Below, piece by piece: positions 1-14,900 of a stretch of 64,000 nt of DNA. A program made the position numbers and the translations under genes. The stretch's first letter is position 1; the number at the start of each line of letters is the position of its first letter. Location: positions 14,440,822 to 14,504,821 of the forward strand of contig JAJLRJ010000013.1 of the NCBI GenBank assembly GCA_024195265.1. The letters run 5' to 3'. This stretch comes from Dendrophyllia cribrosa (lineage: Eukaryota; Cnidaria; Anthozoa; Scleractinia; Dendrophylliidae). The notes under the pieces were generated by a model. The model searched no databases, had not been told where the DNA came from, and saw nothing but the letters and a program-made list of their open reading frames with translations.

Positions 1-174
1 AGAGAAACCATGTGGAGCAAAGTTTCTTGTCTAAGGAAACAACACAACAACAGAGGCTATAGGCCTTGAACCACTACTAACATGCAAGCCACTACTATCA
101 CCATTGCTCTTCCACAGTTACTTTGAAACTTACATGTGCAATATTATAATTAATTTATAATTGTTTCCTTTCAG

Positions 175-266
175 GAAATTATTGGTTTGTGGGCTAGAGA
201 TCTGAGCTCAGCAACTTGTGTCACTATTAACCACAGATACAGGCTGATAGCGTTTGGATGCACAAA
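175..266 (+). CDS. RIC1: RIC1 exon 1 of window
   Basis: Acceptor TTTCAG, donor GTAAGT. It reads [20 protein letters not shown] and then LIAFGCT, matching the vertebrate stretch GVWPQDVV...NNKYRLMAFGC in the WD40 region. It ends after two bases of a codon. Confidence 0.9.
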
Positions 267-2311
267 GTAAGTAAACTGATAATAAAACAAATTTATTATT
301 CAAAAGATAGTTAGATGGTCAAAAATCGTATTTAAAAAAATACCAAATTTCCTTTTGTAAAATATGTATTGAAAAACGAATGGTACCATGCAAAAGTACT
401 GCCACAGAGGTTTCATTTAAATGGTCACACCATAGGATTTTGTTAACAGACTCAAACATTAGAACTAAACTACATGTCTGCATAATTGACTCTGGGAATG
501 AAAGGGTTAAGGTGGCTCATGACTATTATTTAGAGCAGGGCTTCTGAATAATAGCATGTTCAACATGTTGCAAGCGTTAACTGATTCCTGTAAAATTAAG
601 GAGTTTTCAAAATATACTGAACAACACTTTAAATTTTGGTGCAAACTAAAACGTAAGATTATGAGCTTTTAGGTAGTAGTTAGTAGTAGTAGGTAGTACA
701 GTGTAGCAGGGGCGGGGGGGGGGGGGGAGGGAAGAACGGTCTGTCGAGAATTATAAGTCTCGGCAATTAAACAAGGCAGCTCAGAATCTTGGGCTTGCCA
801 AAAGTAGGGCCATCTCGGAGTCTCAAAATCTAATAGTCGAAGAGCTTTGCAAATACTGCCTAAGTTTAGCCTGAAGCTTTCAGTAACTTTTACAAGCGAC
901 ACTGGCTCATTTGTAATTGCTTTAGCCAAAAACTAACAAACCACAGCAATTAAAAAAAGTATTAACGTCAAATACTATTAGTTTGTTGTTTCTTGCTCAA
1001 TATCCAATTAACATGTACGAAGGACTTATGTGTACTGTACATTGCAGCGGTGTTGAGACATGTACTAATCAGAATTGAGCATTTTTTTAGTACAATCAAC
1101 GTACAGACCTGTAGTTAGTTATAGTTGCCTGTGTCTGACATTTTAAATTCTTCTTGCAGTGGTGAATGTCTAGTGTATGGTTTTGACGATTTAACAGGAG
1201 CTTTGCAGCTGTCTCACAAACTTGTGTTATCAAGCAAAGACTACCCTGGTATCCTTCAGAAATGAAGTTATTTCACACAATTTATGACACAGAATTAATT
1301 TCCCACAATAATCATAATAATTAATACACTGGCTATAAATTTAATATATAGTTTACATGTATTAATAGTTATTACTGACAATTAAAATAAAATAGAATAC
1401 AATTACTGTATGCTATTTTTAACTTATAAATATGTGAAGCACTGCAAAACTTATGGCAGACAGGGACAAATATGCAAATTTTCACTCTTTCCTTCCATCG
1501 GCTGTAAACTTTTCTCAGTAATTTCACTGACCAGTACATAAGGCATGTACTGTACATATAATTATTTTGCCTGTTACAAATACGATAGGCATGGTCACCT
1601 GCCTTATCCATGGGGACAGCATTGGAGGGAGGGGAGGGTGGGGAATTTTAATGCATAGGGTGGGGAGGTGGTGGAGCAAAACAGGTAGGGAAGGGTTGGG
1701 TCTGAAGGTTGTTCCATATTCACAAGTTGATATGTGACACCGTACTTACATGTCAACTGCAGCTTTGCGACCCAAGATTAGTCTAATGCTATTAGAAGGT
1801 ATGAGGGAACTTAAATATATAGTACATTGTAGACTGCAAATAAAACTACTTGGAAAGAACAATACAAGATCTGGTCTCCTCTAAATAATACATGTACCTT
1901 TTTAGCAACACTTGTTTTCACTTTTGTCACAATTTTTGTATTGCATAATATTAATTATATCTTCCTAGATCTATCTGTCTGCAGACCTGTTTCTAGAGAA
2001 ACTATCATGGTGCTAATCAATGGTGTGAAAGTGAAACACAAACATTTGGTTTAATCAACTGAGTTCAGGGGCGGATCCAGGAATTTCTGAAAGGGGGGGT
2101 CCGGGTGCATGTTCCTGGGAAAATTTTTCTGATTTTACCCTCTAAAACGCCATTTCCGGCATTTCTGAGAGTCGAAAAGCCTTTGTTAAGTCAAAAACTT
2201 GACAATCAGTCAATTGGTGGAAGTGAAACAACTACGTATAAAACAATTTTATTCTACAGTATTATTTTTATGTACCACATGAGAGACACAGGTCTGATAG
2301 GGGGGGTCCAG

Positions 2312-2351
<40 letters not shown>

Positions 2352-3047
2352 ACCCTCCACCTGGATCCGCCCCTGGAGTTACATGTCATTAAAGTGCCTA
2401 TCACCCCTAGAAAGTTATTTTCAGAATCAACTCTATGTACATTGAATAGTTGTATGGTAAAATATTTCTGGTTTTGAACGTCGTGTTTGTGAGTTATAGA
2501 GATTTGAATTTTCAAAATGCTAATTAGATGACGTCAACCCGGGAATCATTTATTATACAACTACTTGTTTTCACCTCCAAGTAATATTTTTGACTAATCA
2601 ATCGACTGTCAACAGTTTATTTTTAGTATTTATCAAATTAATTATCCTCAAGCTGCAAACTGCGCATTGTAAATTGGTGTCGAAATAATGGCAAATTCCC
2701 GGGTTAACGTCATCTAATTAGCATTTTGTAAATTCAAATCTCTATAACTCACAAACGCGACATTCAAAACCAGAAATATGTTACCATTCAAAGATTCAAT
2801 GTACATAGAATTGATTCTGAAAATAACTTTCTAGGGGTGATAGGCACTTTAAGGTAAATAGGCCACCATAACGAGATTCAAAAGTTGATGTTTTGAGCAC
2901 TAGCCCTTCGTCAAGGCAAATCAGAATGAAGGGCTAGTACTTGAACTGTCATCTTTGAATCTCTTTATAATTACGGCGGTGAATTTACCATATTGACATA
3001 CATGTTCATGTAGTTGATAAACCAAATTTTCATGTCTGTCTGCCAGC

Positions 3048-3134
<87 letters not shown>

Positions 3135-6100
3135 ACCTGATTTTAATCATTTTATTGAAGTTGATTCTTGAAAGAACTGTTCTTAATGAGATATGACAGA
3201 TACTATCCAGACTACAGGTGGTGTCCAGTGCCTCTCTTGGACACCTGACGGCTGTGCTATTGCAGTGGCCTGGTCCTGGGCCTGTCATGGTGGTCTTGCT
3301 GTCTGGAGTGTGTTTGGATCATTGTTAATGTGTACTTTAGGAGGAGACTATGGGTATTAAACTAAAATCTGTTAATATATAATTTTATGTTACAGTTACT
3401 TAACATAAAATTGTCAATGACTGAATTTTGAATTACTTTAAAGCTGTGTCCAAATGGAGTTCTAATATGTAAGTTCGAAACTTGCAACGTTACCCACTTA
3501 GCATCTACTTGTATGAACTTGTGTTCACTATGGATGACTTGCATTTAGTTTGATGGTGCTCACATTTTGCATGCCAGTCAATGTGTTCACAAGATTTTAA
3601 CTGTTTGACCATTCAATTATGCACAAGTTAATTTTTATAAGTTGCTCTCAGTATTGTTTGCTTCAGTTTGGCAGCGTATGAAGCTAGTCCATTGCAAGGT
3701 TTCCTCCAGCATTTGTCTTTAGGTTTTCCTTTCCATTATTTACACAGCTCGCTAGGTGGAGAGAGACAATGTACTGGAGCAAAGTGTCCTGTTTAAGGAT
3801 ATAAGATAAAAGTGGAGACAGGGCCCAAACCACCGACCTTTGGATTGAAAGTGTGACATGCTAACCACTACTCTGTCAAAATAAGAGCACTATACATTGT
3901 ACCTTCAGTATTTTGCCAAATGAAATTCTTACATATTTTGTTGGGTTTTTCCTCACCTAATGGGGTTTGAAACATGCGCTGTAGTATTCCGATAATAGGG
4001 TGGTAGCTACTGAACATGTACTTTCGGGTAGCCATTATAATACTTCATTGGACTGCTAAAAATTAATTTTGTGGTCTAAATTTGAAGCGGTTGTTGAGCT
4101 CGTTAAACAATCTACAAACAACAATATGTTTTCCTTTGGGCGAATTGTACAAAGGCAAATTGGTAAAAGTTGTTTCAGGTGATTGGAAGTCATCAAAAGT
4201 AAGTCATCAAACTTAAAAGAACTCATTGTTGCATCAGCCTGAGTTGCTTTTGAGGGAGTAGAGTTTCTCTTGATCCAAAGTTTGTTGATGATCAATAAAT
4301 CTTTTACTTTCGGGAGTTGCTAGAAAGGTCTCGAAATTGATGTCAGGCAGGCAGGAGTTACCTTCACTAGCAAAAAAACACAACAACAATAAATCACAAT
4401 GTTCAGTACTTGTAGGCTCAATCAAGTTTAAGTGTCTATAAAGCTGATAAACTTTCTCTTGCAGGACATCCCAGGAGGCTGTACTTCACAATCCACTGCA
4501 CATCAAGTCAATGGTAGGTCTGGCCCCAGTTGTTCAAAAGTGGATAGCACTATCCACTGGATAAATCACTATCCAGTGAATAACACAATTGGTTAAATTG
4601 TTAATGCTTATTCACTGGAAAGTGAATATTAAGCATTAACAAAACAAACAGTACCAAAGGAACGTACTGCTCAATAGCTTTCATTTGAATGGTCACACTT
4701 TACTCAAAAGTTAGAATCACCTGTCCTTGTGCAGAATAATAAACAGTGCCACAGGAAAATACTGCTCAGATTATATTAGTCCACTATTATTTTGAATTAG
4801 GCTTATTTCATCAACTCTGTCTTTTTTCTTTCAAGGCATGGGGACCAGAAGGCTACAACTTGGCAATGGTGTCTGCAGAAGAAGAAGAAAGTGGTACTGC
4901 AGGTATTAAATGTTTGTTCTTGTATTAAATAGTAAATTGTTAACAGCTTGAATGCTAACATTGTACATTCCCCTTAGGCAAAATCAAAGGCTCCTGTGAG
5001 CCAGCTCGTGAATACGATAATAATCTGCACATCGCTGGCTCATATTTGAGCGACCCTTCATACAAAAAGGTGTCAAAATGTAGTCAAATAGAAATTTTGA
5101 ATTAAGACATGTGCTTAGTGATCTTAGTCGATTTGGATGAGGAGGCACTCAAGTTCGTGAAAGCTTTATTCCTGGGTTTATTGTATCAATTAACACTTCC
5201 GATAAGATTGCCAAATTTGTCTTTTCAATGCATAACGCAATGTACGTTATGTTTTTCTATTTTAAACACGGCTTGATATCTTTTAAAATACTGTAATCTG
5301 AGATATGAAATGTGAGATATTTGACATAATGAGGTCTACATACACTGTTAAGTGGAAAAACGCAAGGATATATTTTCACTTGGGGAACAGATCCACTGAC
5401 ATGCATAAACGTGTTCATTTCTCTCCTATTTCAAACAATGCGTATTTGCGTTACGCTAAGCCATAAAAGACATTAATTTGGTTTATTCATCAAAGGACTA
5501 CAAATGCGAAACAGCTTTACGCTGATTGTTGTTCATATTCATTTATAATAAATCAGTTATTGTTATCGCTGGATTCATGTTTTTTCTTGTTACGCAACAC
5601 ATTCGTTACAAAACTAATTCAAAACATTACATGACAAAAAGTTTATAGCCAAGTGAGTGAGTGAGTGAAAATTTCGTTTTGTCCCCTTCAGCGATAACCC
5701 GTGTATTATGCTTCGCGTATTTACAAGTTAAAAAGACATGTTATCAGCCCTTCTGCTGGGTGATATGAGAAAACAATAGGGAAATACATGTAGGGTTGTT
5801 CACCACTGCCATGAATGAAAATTCCGTGAATATTGTTAGAGGATAAAGGAATACTGTTGAAGGAGTTTACTTGTACCCAACTAATATTAATACCAAAGAT
5901 GGTTTTTGATGGAGAAGCATGGTCACTTGCAGCTGTATTAGAGTGGTCTTTTCTGTGTCCGTCCTGATAGTGATTTTTGTATGTCCTTGAAGTAATTACA
6001 TGTGAACACAACCAAAACAACAAACAAACTTGAAAGACGCAATATGATTGGTTTGCCGAATGGAGGCAAATGCGCGCTGTTGTTGGTTGGTTTAGCAAAC

Positions 6101-8866
6101 ACAAAGTAAAGCGAACGGATTACTGGCTAAAAAGAAGCTTTTCTCTTTGACGTCACTTGCTTTCAGCATTCTGATAGGTCAGTCGAAGAAGACTCTTTCC
6201 ATATTAGGGGTATTTTAAGCAGGAAAACAAGCAAAGCCTGTTTTGATCCTTTCAACTACTGACGGGTGCCCAAATTGCAAAAAAAGTGTTTTTTCAAGGT
6301 CATACTAAAATCACTGTTAAGTATAGCCTGTGCATAGTCGCTTCCTGTATCCTTTAAATTTAGGAGATGTTAGCGTGCAGGTTACCCTGATTTGGAAAAC
6401 ACGCTTGGTATCTAACATTTCGTTGCTTTTTTCTAATATTTATTGCAAACATCACTCTATTTTGTGTTTAAGAAATTTTAAAGAGGCCAGGGGTGACAAT
6501 ATCCAGTAGCATTTGATACCTTGTTGCAGAATTTCTATAAGTTTATAAAATTGTTAATTTTTAAGTTCTCCAAAAGAATTTAAAAATATTAAAGACATTT
6601 AAAATGTTGAAAAAACAGTTTCAAATCATTCCAATCTTGATTTTTTTTCTAAAGATTTCGATAAACTTGTTAAATTCCCTGTTAAATTTTCGTTAGGGAG
6701 GAGCTTCACACTGACAAAAAATTTAGGCGTGTCTGCTGTTTTAAATGCTGTAGAAAATAGAAGATTCAAAATAAGCTGTTTTGTTGGATTTTAAAACTTA
6801 AATATCAGCCTACAGATGCGCATAAGGCCTAGCTCTCTTTGCACTCAGCCCTTTGATTGAATTATAAAATTGAGGTTTCTTTTTTTTATTTTTAATAGAT
6901 TGCATGAGTGATGATGTTTCAGGTATAAAGTATTAGTCAAAGTTTTAAAATTGTTGATGAACATTTTTTTCAGTGAATATTTTGTACTGATTAAGATTAA
7001 AATAATAATTCTTAAAGCTAATACTACAACTTTTACAGACATGTTTCGGGAGTTCAACTCCCATCATCAGTGTGATGTTACGTCAGTGTGATAATAATAA
7101 TTATAATAATAAGTTCTTAAAAAAACGCATTAACAGGAGTCTCTTTTAATAAAATATAATAATAATAGATAATAATATGTATTGTTTAGAAAATCAAAAT
7201 AGGCAAAATTGTTTCAAATTTTAACACACGAGGTCGTAGGCTTTTGTAGCAGGGCCATACCTGGCTTTTTCCGGCCCCGCCCGCGCTAATGCGCACGGCC
7301 CTCGTAGGGGTATTTTGTAAATCGTTTTGAGAAAATGCGCACTCAGGGCCGTGCGTGGACGTGCGGATCATAATATGATAATTTATTGTCATATTATGAT
7401 AATACACCTTATATTATGCCTTATAAAAATTCTAAGTTGTTGGGACTGCACGTGACCTAACACAAATTAATCAATCTAAAAATAAGAATAATATGCTTAA
7501 ACAAACTCAGTAACTAAAGCAATTAATTTTACATGTGTGGCACTTCTTTATGTAATTTTTTATTATTGAACCTTTTTATATGTACCAAAATAACTTCATT
7601 TTCTTTTTTTACTAATTAAAACTGATTTTTGTATGGCCCCAACTGAGGTCAGATCTGCGATCAGATCTGGTCATAACATATCTTGTTGTTTTATCTCAGT
7701 TGTTACTATTGTAAACATTAAATAATAATTTATTTCTCAATAAACTCATTATTTCAGGTGACATAATGCAGCTGCAGTTTGTGAAGAGTGCTCTGACTGT
7801 AAATCCCTGTATGGTAAGTAACGAACATTGTTGACCAGAAAACTTTTATAGAAACCTCTAGTACTTTAATTTGGAAAATTTTCGCACGTCCGAATAAATG
7901 AAGCATCTGGTCATTAAAAAGTCCAAACATTTACAAGTAATATGGAGGTTTTTGCCCCCACATAAATTGAAATCTACCAATTCATCAAATATAACTTATG
8001 GCAGTATATTTTACTCATTGCTTGCAATTACTACGCAACTCATAAAATATAGACCCTGCATAATTATTATCTGTCAAACCATCAAATAAAGTGCATGTAA
8101 TGCAAAATACCACTTCATCTACATTTTCCTCATCAATGTCATCTTCAATAACCATTACAGTTTTACCAAAGTCAAATTGTTGTGAATCAGTCACCGAAGA
8201 TCATGGCCTCAAATTGTTCTCACTAAATTAAGTATAAGTTTTATGTGAACATCAAGAGATTCTGCAGTTTACTGAAGTTTACGCAAAGTTCATGCAACGG
8301 TCCACTTTGACCTGCATTTTTACAGATCAAGAACAACGTCTGAAATTACTAGCATAAAGCGTCCGAAAGCTTTTTGTCCAAAGCTATATCGAAAGAAAAA
8401 GTAAACTAGGTACAAAAATCTTTTTCTTTGTGGGTGTAGATTTTTTTTTTAACATTTTTCTTGTGTAAGTTTCTGACAGAACTGTTATAAATCTCCATTT
8501 TCATTTTGTTTATTTTTTGTTTTTCATAACAGTATGGCGCTTAATAAGTTACAATACCGGATATTTTAAACTGAGTTCACTCCCTACATCTTTTAACCCT
8601 AAAAGGGCATGATAAGAATTAACCCCTGTCACATTCGTATTCACATTATTATATTAACTGATCTCACCAACTGAAGGCTTCATTTTTTTTGGGAGAATCC
8701 GAAATTAGATTTGTGATCTGAGATCATATGGATTCTTCATGACCCCCAAAAAACGAAAAATCCTAAAACAATTAAACCTTACCTGAATTGTCCATGATAT
8801 GAAATCGTGAACGAAACAAAACAGCGAACGAGAAAATTTGCACGAAAGACTGCTGGTCAGATGTAC

Positions 8867-8923
<57 letters not shown>

Positions 8924-11900
8924 AAAAACCCGCTCGGATCACGAATCTTAAAATCCGGATTAAGATTTGATCTGAAAAATCTCACCGAGGTATGGATTAA
9001 ACGGATTCATGATCCGTTTTTGGATTTTAGTGGAAAAATGCAAAATCTTTTTTTGGAATTCATGCCAAGAATCCGGATTTGGATTTAACCAGAAAAGCGC
9101 CGCCCAAGTCTCATTAAAGTGCCGCCGAAATAACGAAATTGTGCTTATTTTATTAAGATAAGATAAAAACTTTATTAAAGTGTCAAAAACCTTATAGCAT
9201 GCAGGGAATCCCATACTAATTTGGGGACACAAAGTAAATACACCAAAAAATTGAATGTTACATCGAATGTTATATCGCCAAATGCCACCAAATATACAAC
9301 TAAACTGGATAAAAAGATTCTACTTAGCAAAACAGAAGCAGTATAGTTTGAAGAAAATAAAGTGCAGGATTTCAAGGATTGATTTTGTGACAGGCGGTCA
9401 AGAAATCAATATTGCCATTCTGGTGGAATTTAGTTCATATTTCTTTGCGATCATCACTTTGGACGATTTTTTCTTCCGATTTCAAGACAAAAAGCAAACT
9501 TATAATTAAAGCAAGCTCCTGACCATAGTCATGAAAACACGATATTTAGAATAACGATGTAGTAGTAAGGAATGTTTCTATATATTCACTGCAGAGCAAC
9601 CATGAGCATTTATTTCTCCAAGGAGAGGAGTGTTTGTACCTCAATACTGGAGATATGGTGTCCGAGACACAAGATCTAATCGAAAACACTGGCACTAGGC
9701 CTGTGATTGGTGGACCAGTCGGGCATAGCACACTTGTCAGTAACAAGCAATGGTTTGTAATACAGGTAACGGGCTAGAAAAGCCGGACAGTCTAACGGAT
9801 TGGTATTTTTATTTATTTATAGAGCATTTTTCAATTGAGTATTGAAAGTAATTTCGTGATTGCTTTGGTTTTTCATTGCTACGCTTTGTGATTGGCTAAA
9901 AAATCTTACGCCTCTTTCTCGACTAATCAAAAGGAAAACCAAAACCAATCGTGACTTGCTCGCACATGTGTTTGCTTCGGTTGTGATTGGTTCATGCGAG
10001 ATCTGCGATTGGTCAGAGTAATTACTTTGGTTTTGGCTTTAAGACACCGCTCTAAGATAAGTCTGCCATGCGATGCAGCAAATTGGACGTCACGATCACA
10101 GACTGCTAGCAGTCCCTGTCCGGATAGTCGAGCGGGCGAGCAAATACGCAATGGACAAATTCGGCTAACGCATTGTTGTACCCAATTCAAACCTTTTGGG
10201 ATTAGAACTCTTTGTTCGTCATATTTCCATATCAGTGAAGCATTGAGATGGAAATTATATGGAAATACTGTGAACAACGGATGTTATTCCCAGATGGTTT
10301 GATTTGGGTACAACAATGCGTTCGCCGAATTTGTCTATCGGCAATTGAACGAGCGAGCGAAAGTAATGCGAACAGAAAGGGCGCTGGGGAAGTTGTCCCT
10401 CCCCCAGTTTCCCCTCTGCTCGTTCGCTCGCTCCAGTCTCGCCAAACTTGTTTTCGTGGTTACCTCGTCCGCTTTAATTTATTGACTGAAAAGGGACAGC
10501 TAGCAGTCTACACTCTTTGCGCGGCCTAATGTTTCAGTATATACTGCTATTCACTTCCCAGCAATTTGCGCGCGAAAATTGTAATCGTTGACAGGAATAA
10601 ATGAGTTAAAAAGCATCATTTTCGTTATATTATCTCACTGTTTCAGTATATACTAAAACAACTATTCACCTCAGTGTAGGTGGGTAGTGGTGGATATTTA
10701 CCTCGCCGCTTCGCGGCTCGGTAAATATCCACCACTACCCACCTCCACTTCGGTGAATAGTTGTTAAATATTTAATGGATTTAATCAGAGCTAACCAGTG
10801 ATGGCAGGTTAGCTGTACAATAGGCCATTTCCGAGTTGCCTTTAGCCTCTCTATCAAATGAAAATTAGTTTTATTTGCATGTGAATGAAAACTCATTTTC
10901 ATATGAAAGTTTCGCATCTAGCCTCGCTTTGATAGAGAGGCTAACGGTAACTACGGAAATGGCCTATTGCATTCCTCAACTATTACTCGAAAGATTAGGT
11001 CAATCACATAACGTTTTATTATCTCAAAAGGGCTTTAAAGCCTTTCTAAATAAGACACTGTAAACTATTCTTGCGATTAAAATTGCTGTGTTTCTATTCA
11101 CTCCAGATTCCATCCAATTATTTGGACTGCAACTGGCCTATTAGGGTAAGTGAAAACAAAATAGGACACATTTTCGGACACTTTTATCAATAGACCACTT
11201 TCGATATATTAAAATTCGACTTGATAAAGAGGCTTAGAAGACATGAAGAAAAGAAATGAATAATGTTGTTTTTTGTTCCTTTGTTTGTGTTCTCTTGGCC
11301 TCACTATCAAGTTGAATTTTTATATATCGAAAGTGGTCTATTGGAAACCGTGCTGCGAACTAAAATGAAGTAAGGCACTTCCTTATTGCCTTGTTATTGG
11401 AACGTGCCTAGCAAAAGAGCAGAAATCTTTCTCAAAAAATGACTTTTCACAATTAAAATGTCCTTCTTTTTTGAGCGTTTTTAAAATTTTCGGAGGCTAA
11501 AATTTTGGACGACTGAAATGTTTGGACGGATCAGTTTGTTTGCAGTTAATTCAGTTTTTGCCGAAATTGAACGCACCCGAAGCGTTTGGTTTGTAATTGC
11601 TGCGGAACAAGCGCAGCGAGTGAGCAGCAACATAATCAAGATTTAAGAGAATTATATGAGAAAAAAATATAAGATAGGAAAAATCTCGAATTGATCGCTT
11701 TTTACCAGACTTCACTGCGCCACGAACACATTTTGGGCCAGAATGCACTGCGCCACGAACAATAACCTCGCTTACTGCTTCAGGCTGTTGGCTGCAATAT
11801 TTGTAATATTTTGGTCCAACATGTCCCAGTCGAAATCGGAACTGCCGCGAGTTGAGCGAGGACTGTGAGGCATGGTGATAGGACTGTTGGATAGCAAAGA

Positions 11901-14900
11901 TTTTCGAATATTGTACGGAATAAAAGACAAATTTATATTGAAATCACTCCGACAGCGGTCGATGAGACTGAACTGAGCTGAGCGCGTGGGGACGCGAAAC
12001 CTGAACTGAGCGCGTGGAGACGCGAACACGATACGGCTATCTAGTAACGCAACATACTCATTATCAATAATTAACCTAAATTTTCACACCTTCCTCGTGG
12101 TGAACGCGTCCTTTGCTCAACAATATTCTACAGTCATTGCAAGAACTTCATGCGTGAATTACAAAACAAAATTAGTCTTATCAGCTGAAGTTTTCGTCGA
12201 TTCATCTCGGTTACATTTGCTTTTCTTCCCCTCAATAAACGAAAGGGAAAATTCTGTAATAACAGCGAGACGATAAAACAGCATTATTACAACAAATTTA
12301 CCGCAGCAATTACTATCTTTTGGATACACTAGGTGTAGTTTTTAGATTTGATATACACTTTGAAATAAACCAACTACTGAACAGCTGATTGTTTGTTTGT
12401 TTTTTTGTGAATCCCTGTGTAGTATGCGGCTGTTGACAAGAGTGGGCGTTGTGTTGCTATAGCTGGAAGAACAGGAATTGCTCATTACTCACTTAACAGC
12501 AGAAAGTGGAAACTGTTTGGAAATGTGTCACAGGTATGAAAACGTAATTACATGTATTTAACCTTTGAGTCCCATTAGGGGAGGTCTGCAATATCCCGTT
12601 CCCATTTATTTTAGGTTTAACTGCGTATATTCTTGTATACTAGATTTATTGTTCAAGATCTCCGAGTTTCTTTTCTTAATGTTCCGTATCCCCAGAAATA
12701 TCCCGCATTCCTGCTATCATTCCCAGAAATATCCCGTATCACCATTATTCTTCCCTCAATATCCCAGATCCTGATGACCGCTAATGAGGCCTCACCTTTT
12801 ACTGCCAAGAATTGAACCTCTGGTCTTTTAATATGGTTAGACTGACCTTGGAGCCTGTTGATGGAACCCCAGTGACAGCTTTTGAGCATTTCTTTCCCGT
12901 GGTGCTACTTGTTTCTGGATATTTTGCAAAATCAATAAAGTCGAAACTCTCCTTACGGACACCACTATAATAAGGACCCGAGGATACCAAAATAATACAG
13001 ACACCTGTCTATTACAGACAATTTCCTTGGTCCTACAGTAAGATACCAAAATTCATACAAATCTTACATCTATAATACAGACACCTGTCTATTACAGACA
13101 ATTCCCTTGGTCCTACAGTAAGATACCAAAATTCATACAAATCTTACATCTATAATACAGACACCTGTCTATTACAGACAATTCCCTTGGTCCTACAGTA
13201 AGATACCAAAATTCATACAAATCTTACATCTATAATACAGACACCTGTCTATTACAGACAATTCCCTTGGTCCTACAGTAAGATACCAAAATTCATACAA
13301 ATCTTACATCTATAATACAGACACCTGTCTATTACAGACAATTCCCTTGGTCCTACAGTAAGATACCAAAATTCATACAAATCTTACATCTATAATACAG
13401 ACACCTGTCTATTACAGACAATTCCCTTCGTCCTACAGTAAGATATCAAAATTCATACAAATCTTACATCTATAATACAGACACCTGTCTATTACAGACA
13501 ATTCCCTTGGTCCTACAGTAAGATATCAAAATTCATACAAATCTTACATCTATAATACAGACACCTGTCTATTACAGACAATTCCCTTGGTCCTACAGTA
13601 AGATATCAAAATTCATACAAATCTTACATCTATAATACAGACACCTGTCTATTACAGACAATTCCCTTGGTCCTACAGTAAGATATCAAAATTCATACAA
13701 ATCTTACATCTATAATACAGACACCTGTCTATTACAGACAATTCCCTTGGTCCTACAGTAAGATATCAAAATTCATACAAATCTTACATCTATAATACAG
13801 ACACCTGTCTATTACAGACAATTCCCTTGGTCCTACAGTAAGATATCAAAATTCATACAAATCTTACATCTATAATACAGACACCTGTCTATTACAGACA
13901 ATTTCCTTGGTCCTACAGTAAGATATCAAAATTCATACAAATCTTACATCTATAATACAGACACCTGTCTATTACAGACAATTTCCTTGGTCCTACAGTA
14001 AGATATCAAAATTCATACAAATCTTACATCTATAATACAGACACCTGTCTATTACAGACAATTTCCTTGGTCCTACAGTAAGATACCAAAATTCATACAA
14101 ATCTTACATCTATAATACAGACACCTGTCTATTACAGACAATTTCCTTGGTCCTACAGTAAGATACCAAAATTCATACAAATCTTACATCTATAATACAG
14201 ACACCTGTCTATTACAGACAATTCCCTTGGTCCTACAGTAAGATACCAAAATTCATACAAATCTTACATCTATAATACAGACACCTGTCTATTACAGACA
14301 ATTTCCTTGGTCCTACAGTAAGATACCAAAATTCATACAAATCTTACATCTATAATACAGACACCTGTCTATTACAGACAATTCCCTTGGTCCTACAGTA
14401 AGATACCAAAATTCATACAAATCTTACATCTATAATACAGACACCTGTCTATTACAGACAATTCCCTTGGTCCTACAGTAAGATACCAAAATTCATACAA
14501 ATCTTACATCTATAATACAGACACCTGTCTATTACAGACAATTCCCTTGGTCCTACAGTAAGATACCAAAATTCATACAAATCTTACATCTATAATACAG
14601 ACACCTGTCTATTACAGACAATTTCCTTGGTCCTACAGTAAGATACCAAAATTCATACAAATCTTACATCTATAATACAGACACCTGTCTATTACAGACA
14701 ATTCCCTTGGTCCTACAGTAAGATACCAAAATTCATACAAATCTTACATCTATAATACAGGACACCTGTCTATTACAGACAATTCCCTTGGTCCTACAGT
14801 AAGATATCAAAATTCATACAAATCTTACATCTATAATACAGACACCTGTCTATTACAGACAATTTCCTTGGTCCTACAGTAAGATATCAAAATTCATACA

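Noticed and set aside
8807..9088. Polyproline ORF
   Set aside because: Created by the 46-base C tract in an intron. No conserved domain and no splice context. The similar polyproline and polyglycine ORFs at 2,105-2,515 and 42,957-43,190 were rejected for the same reason.
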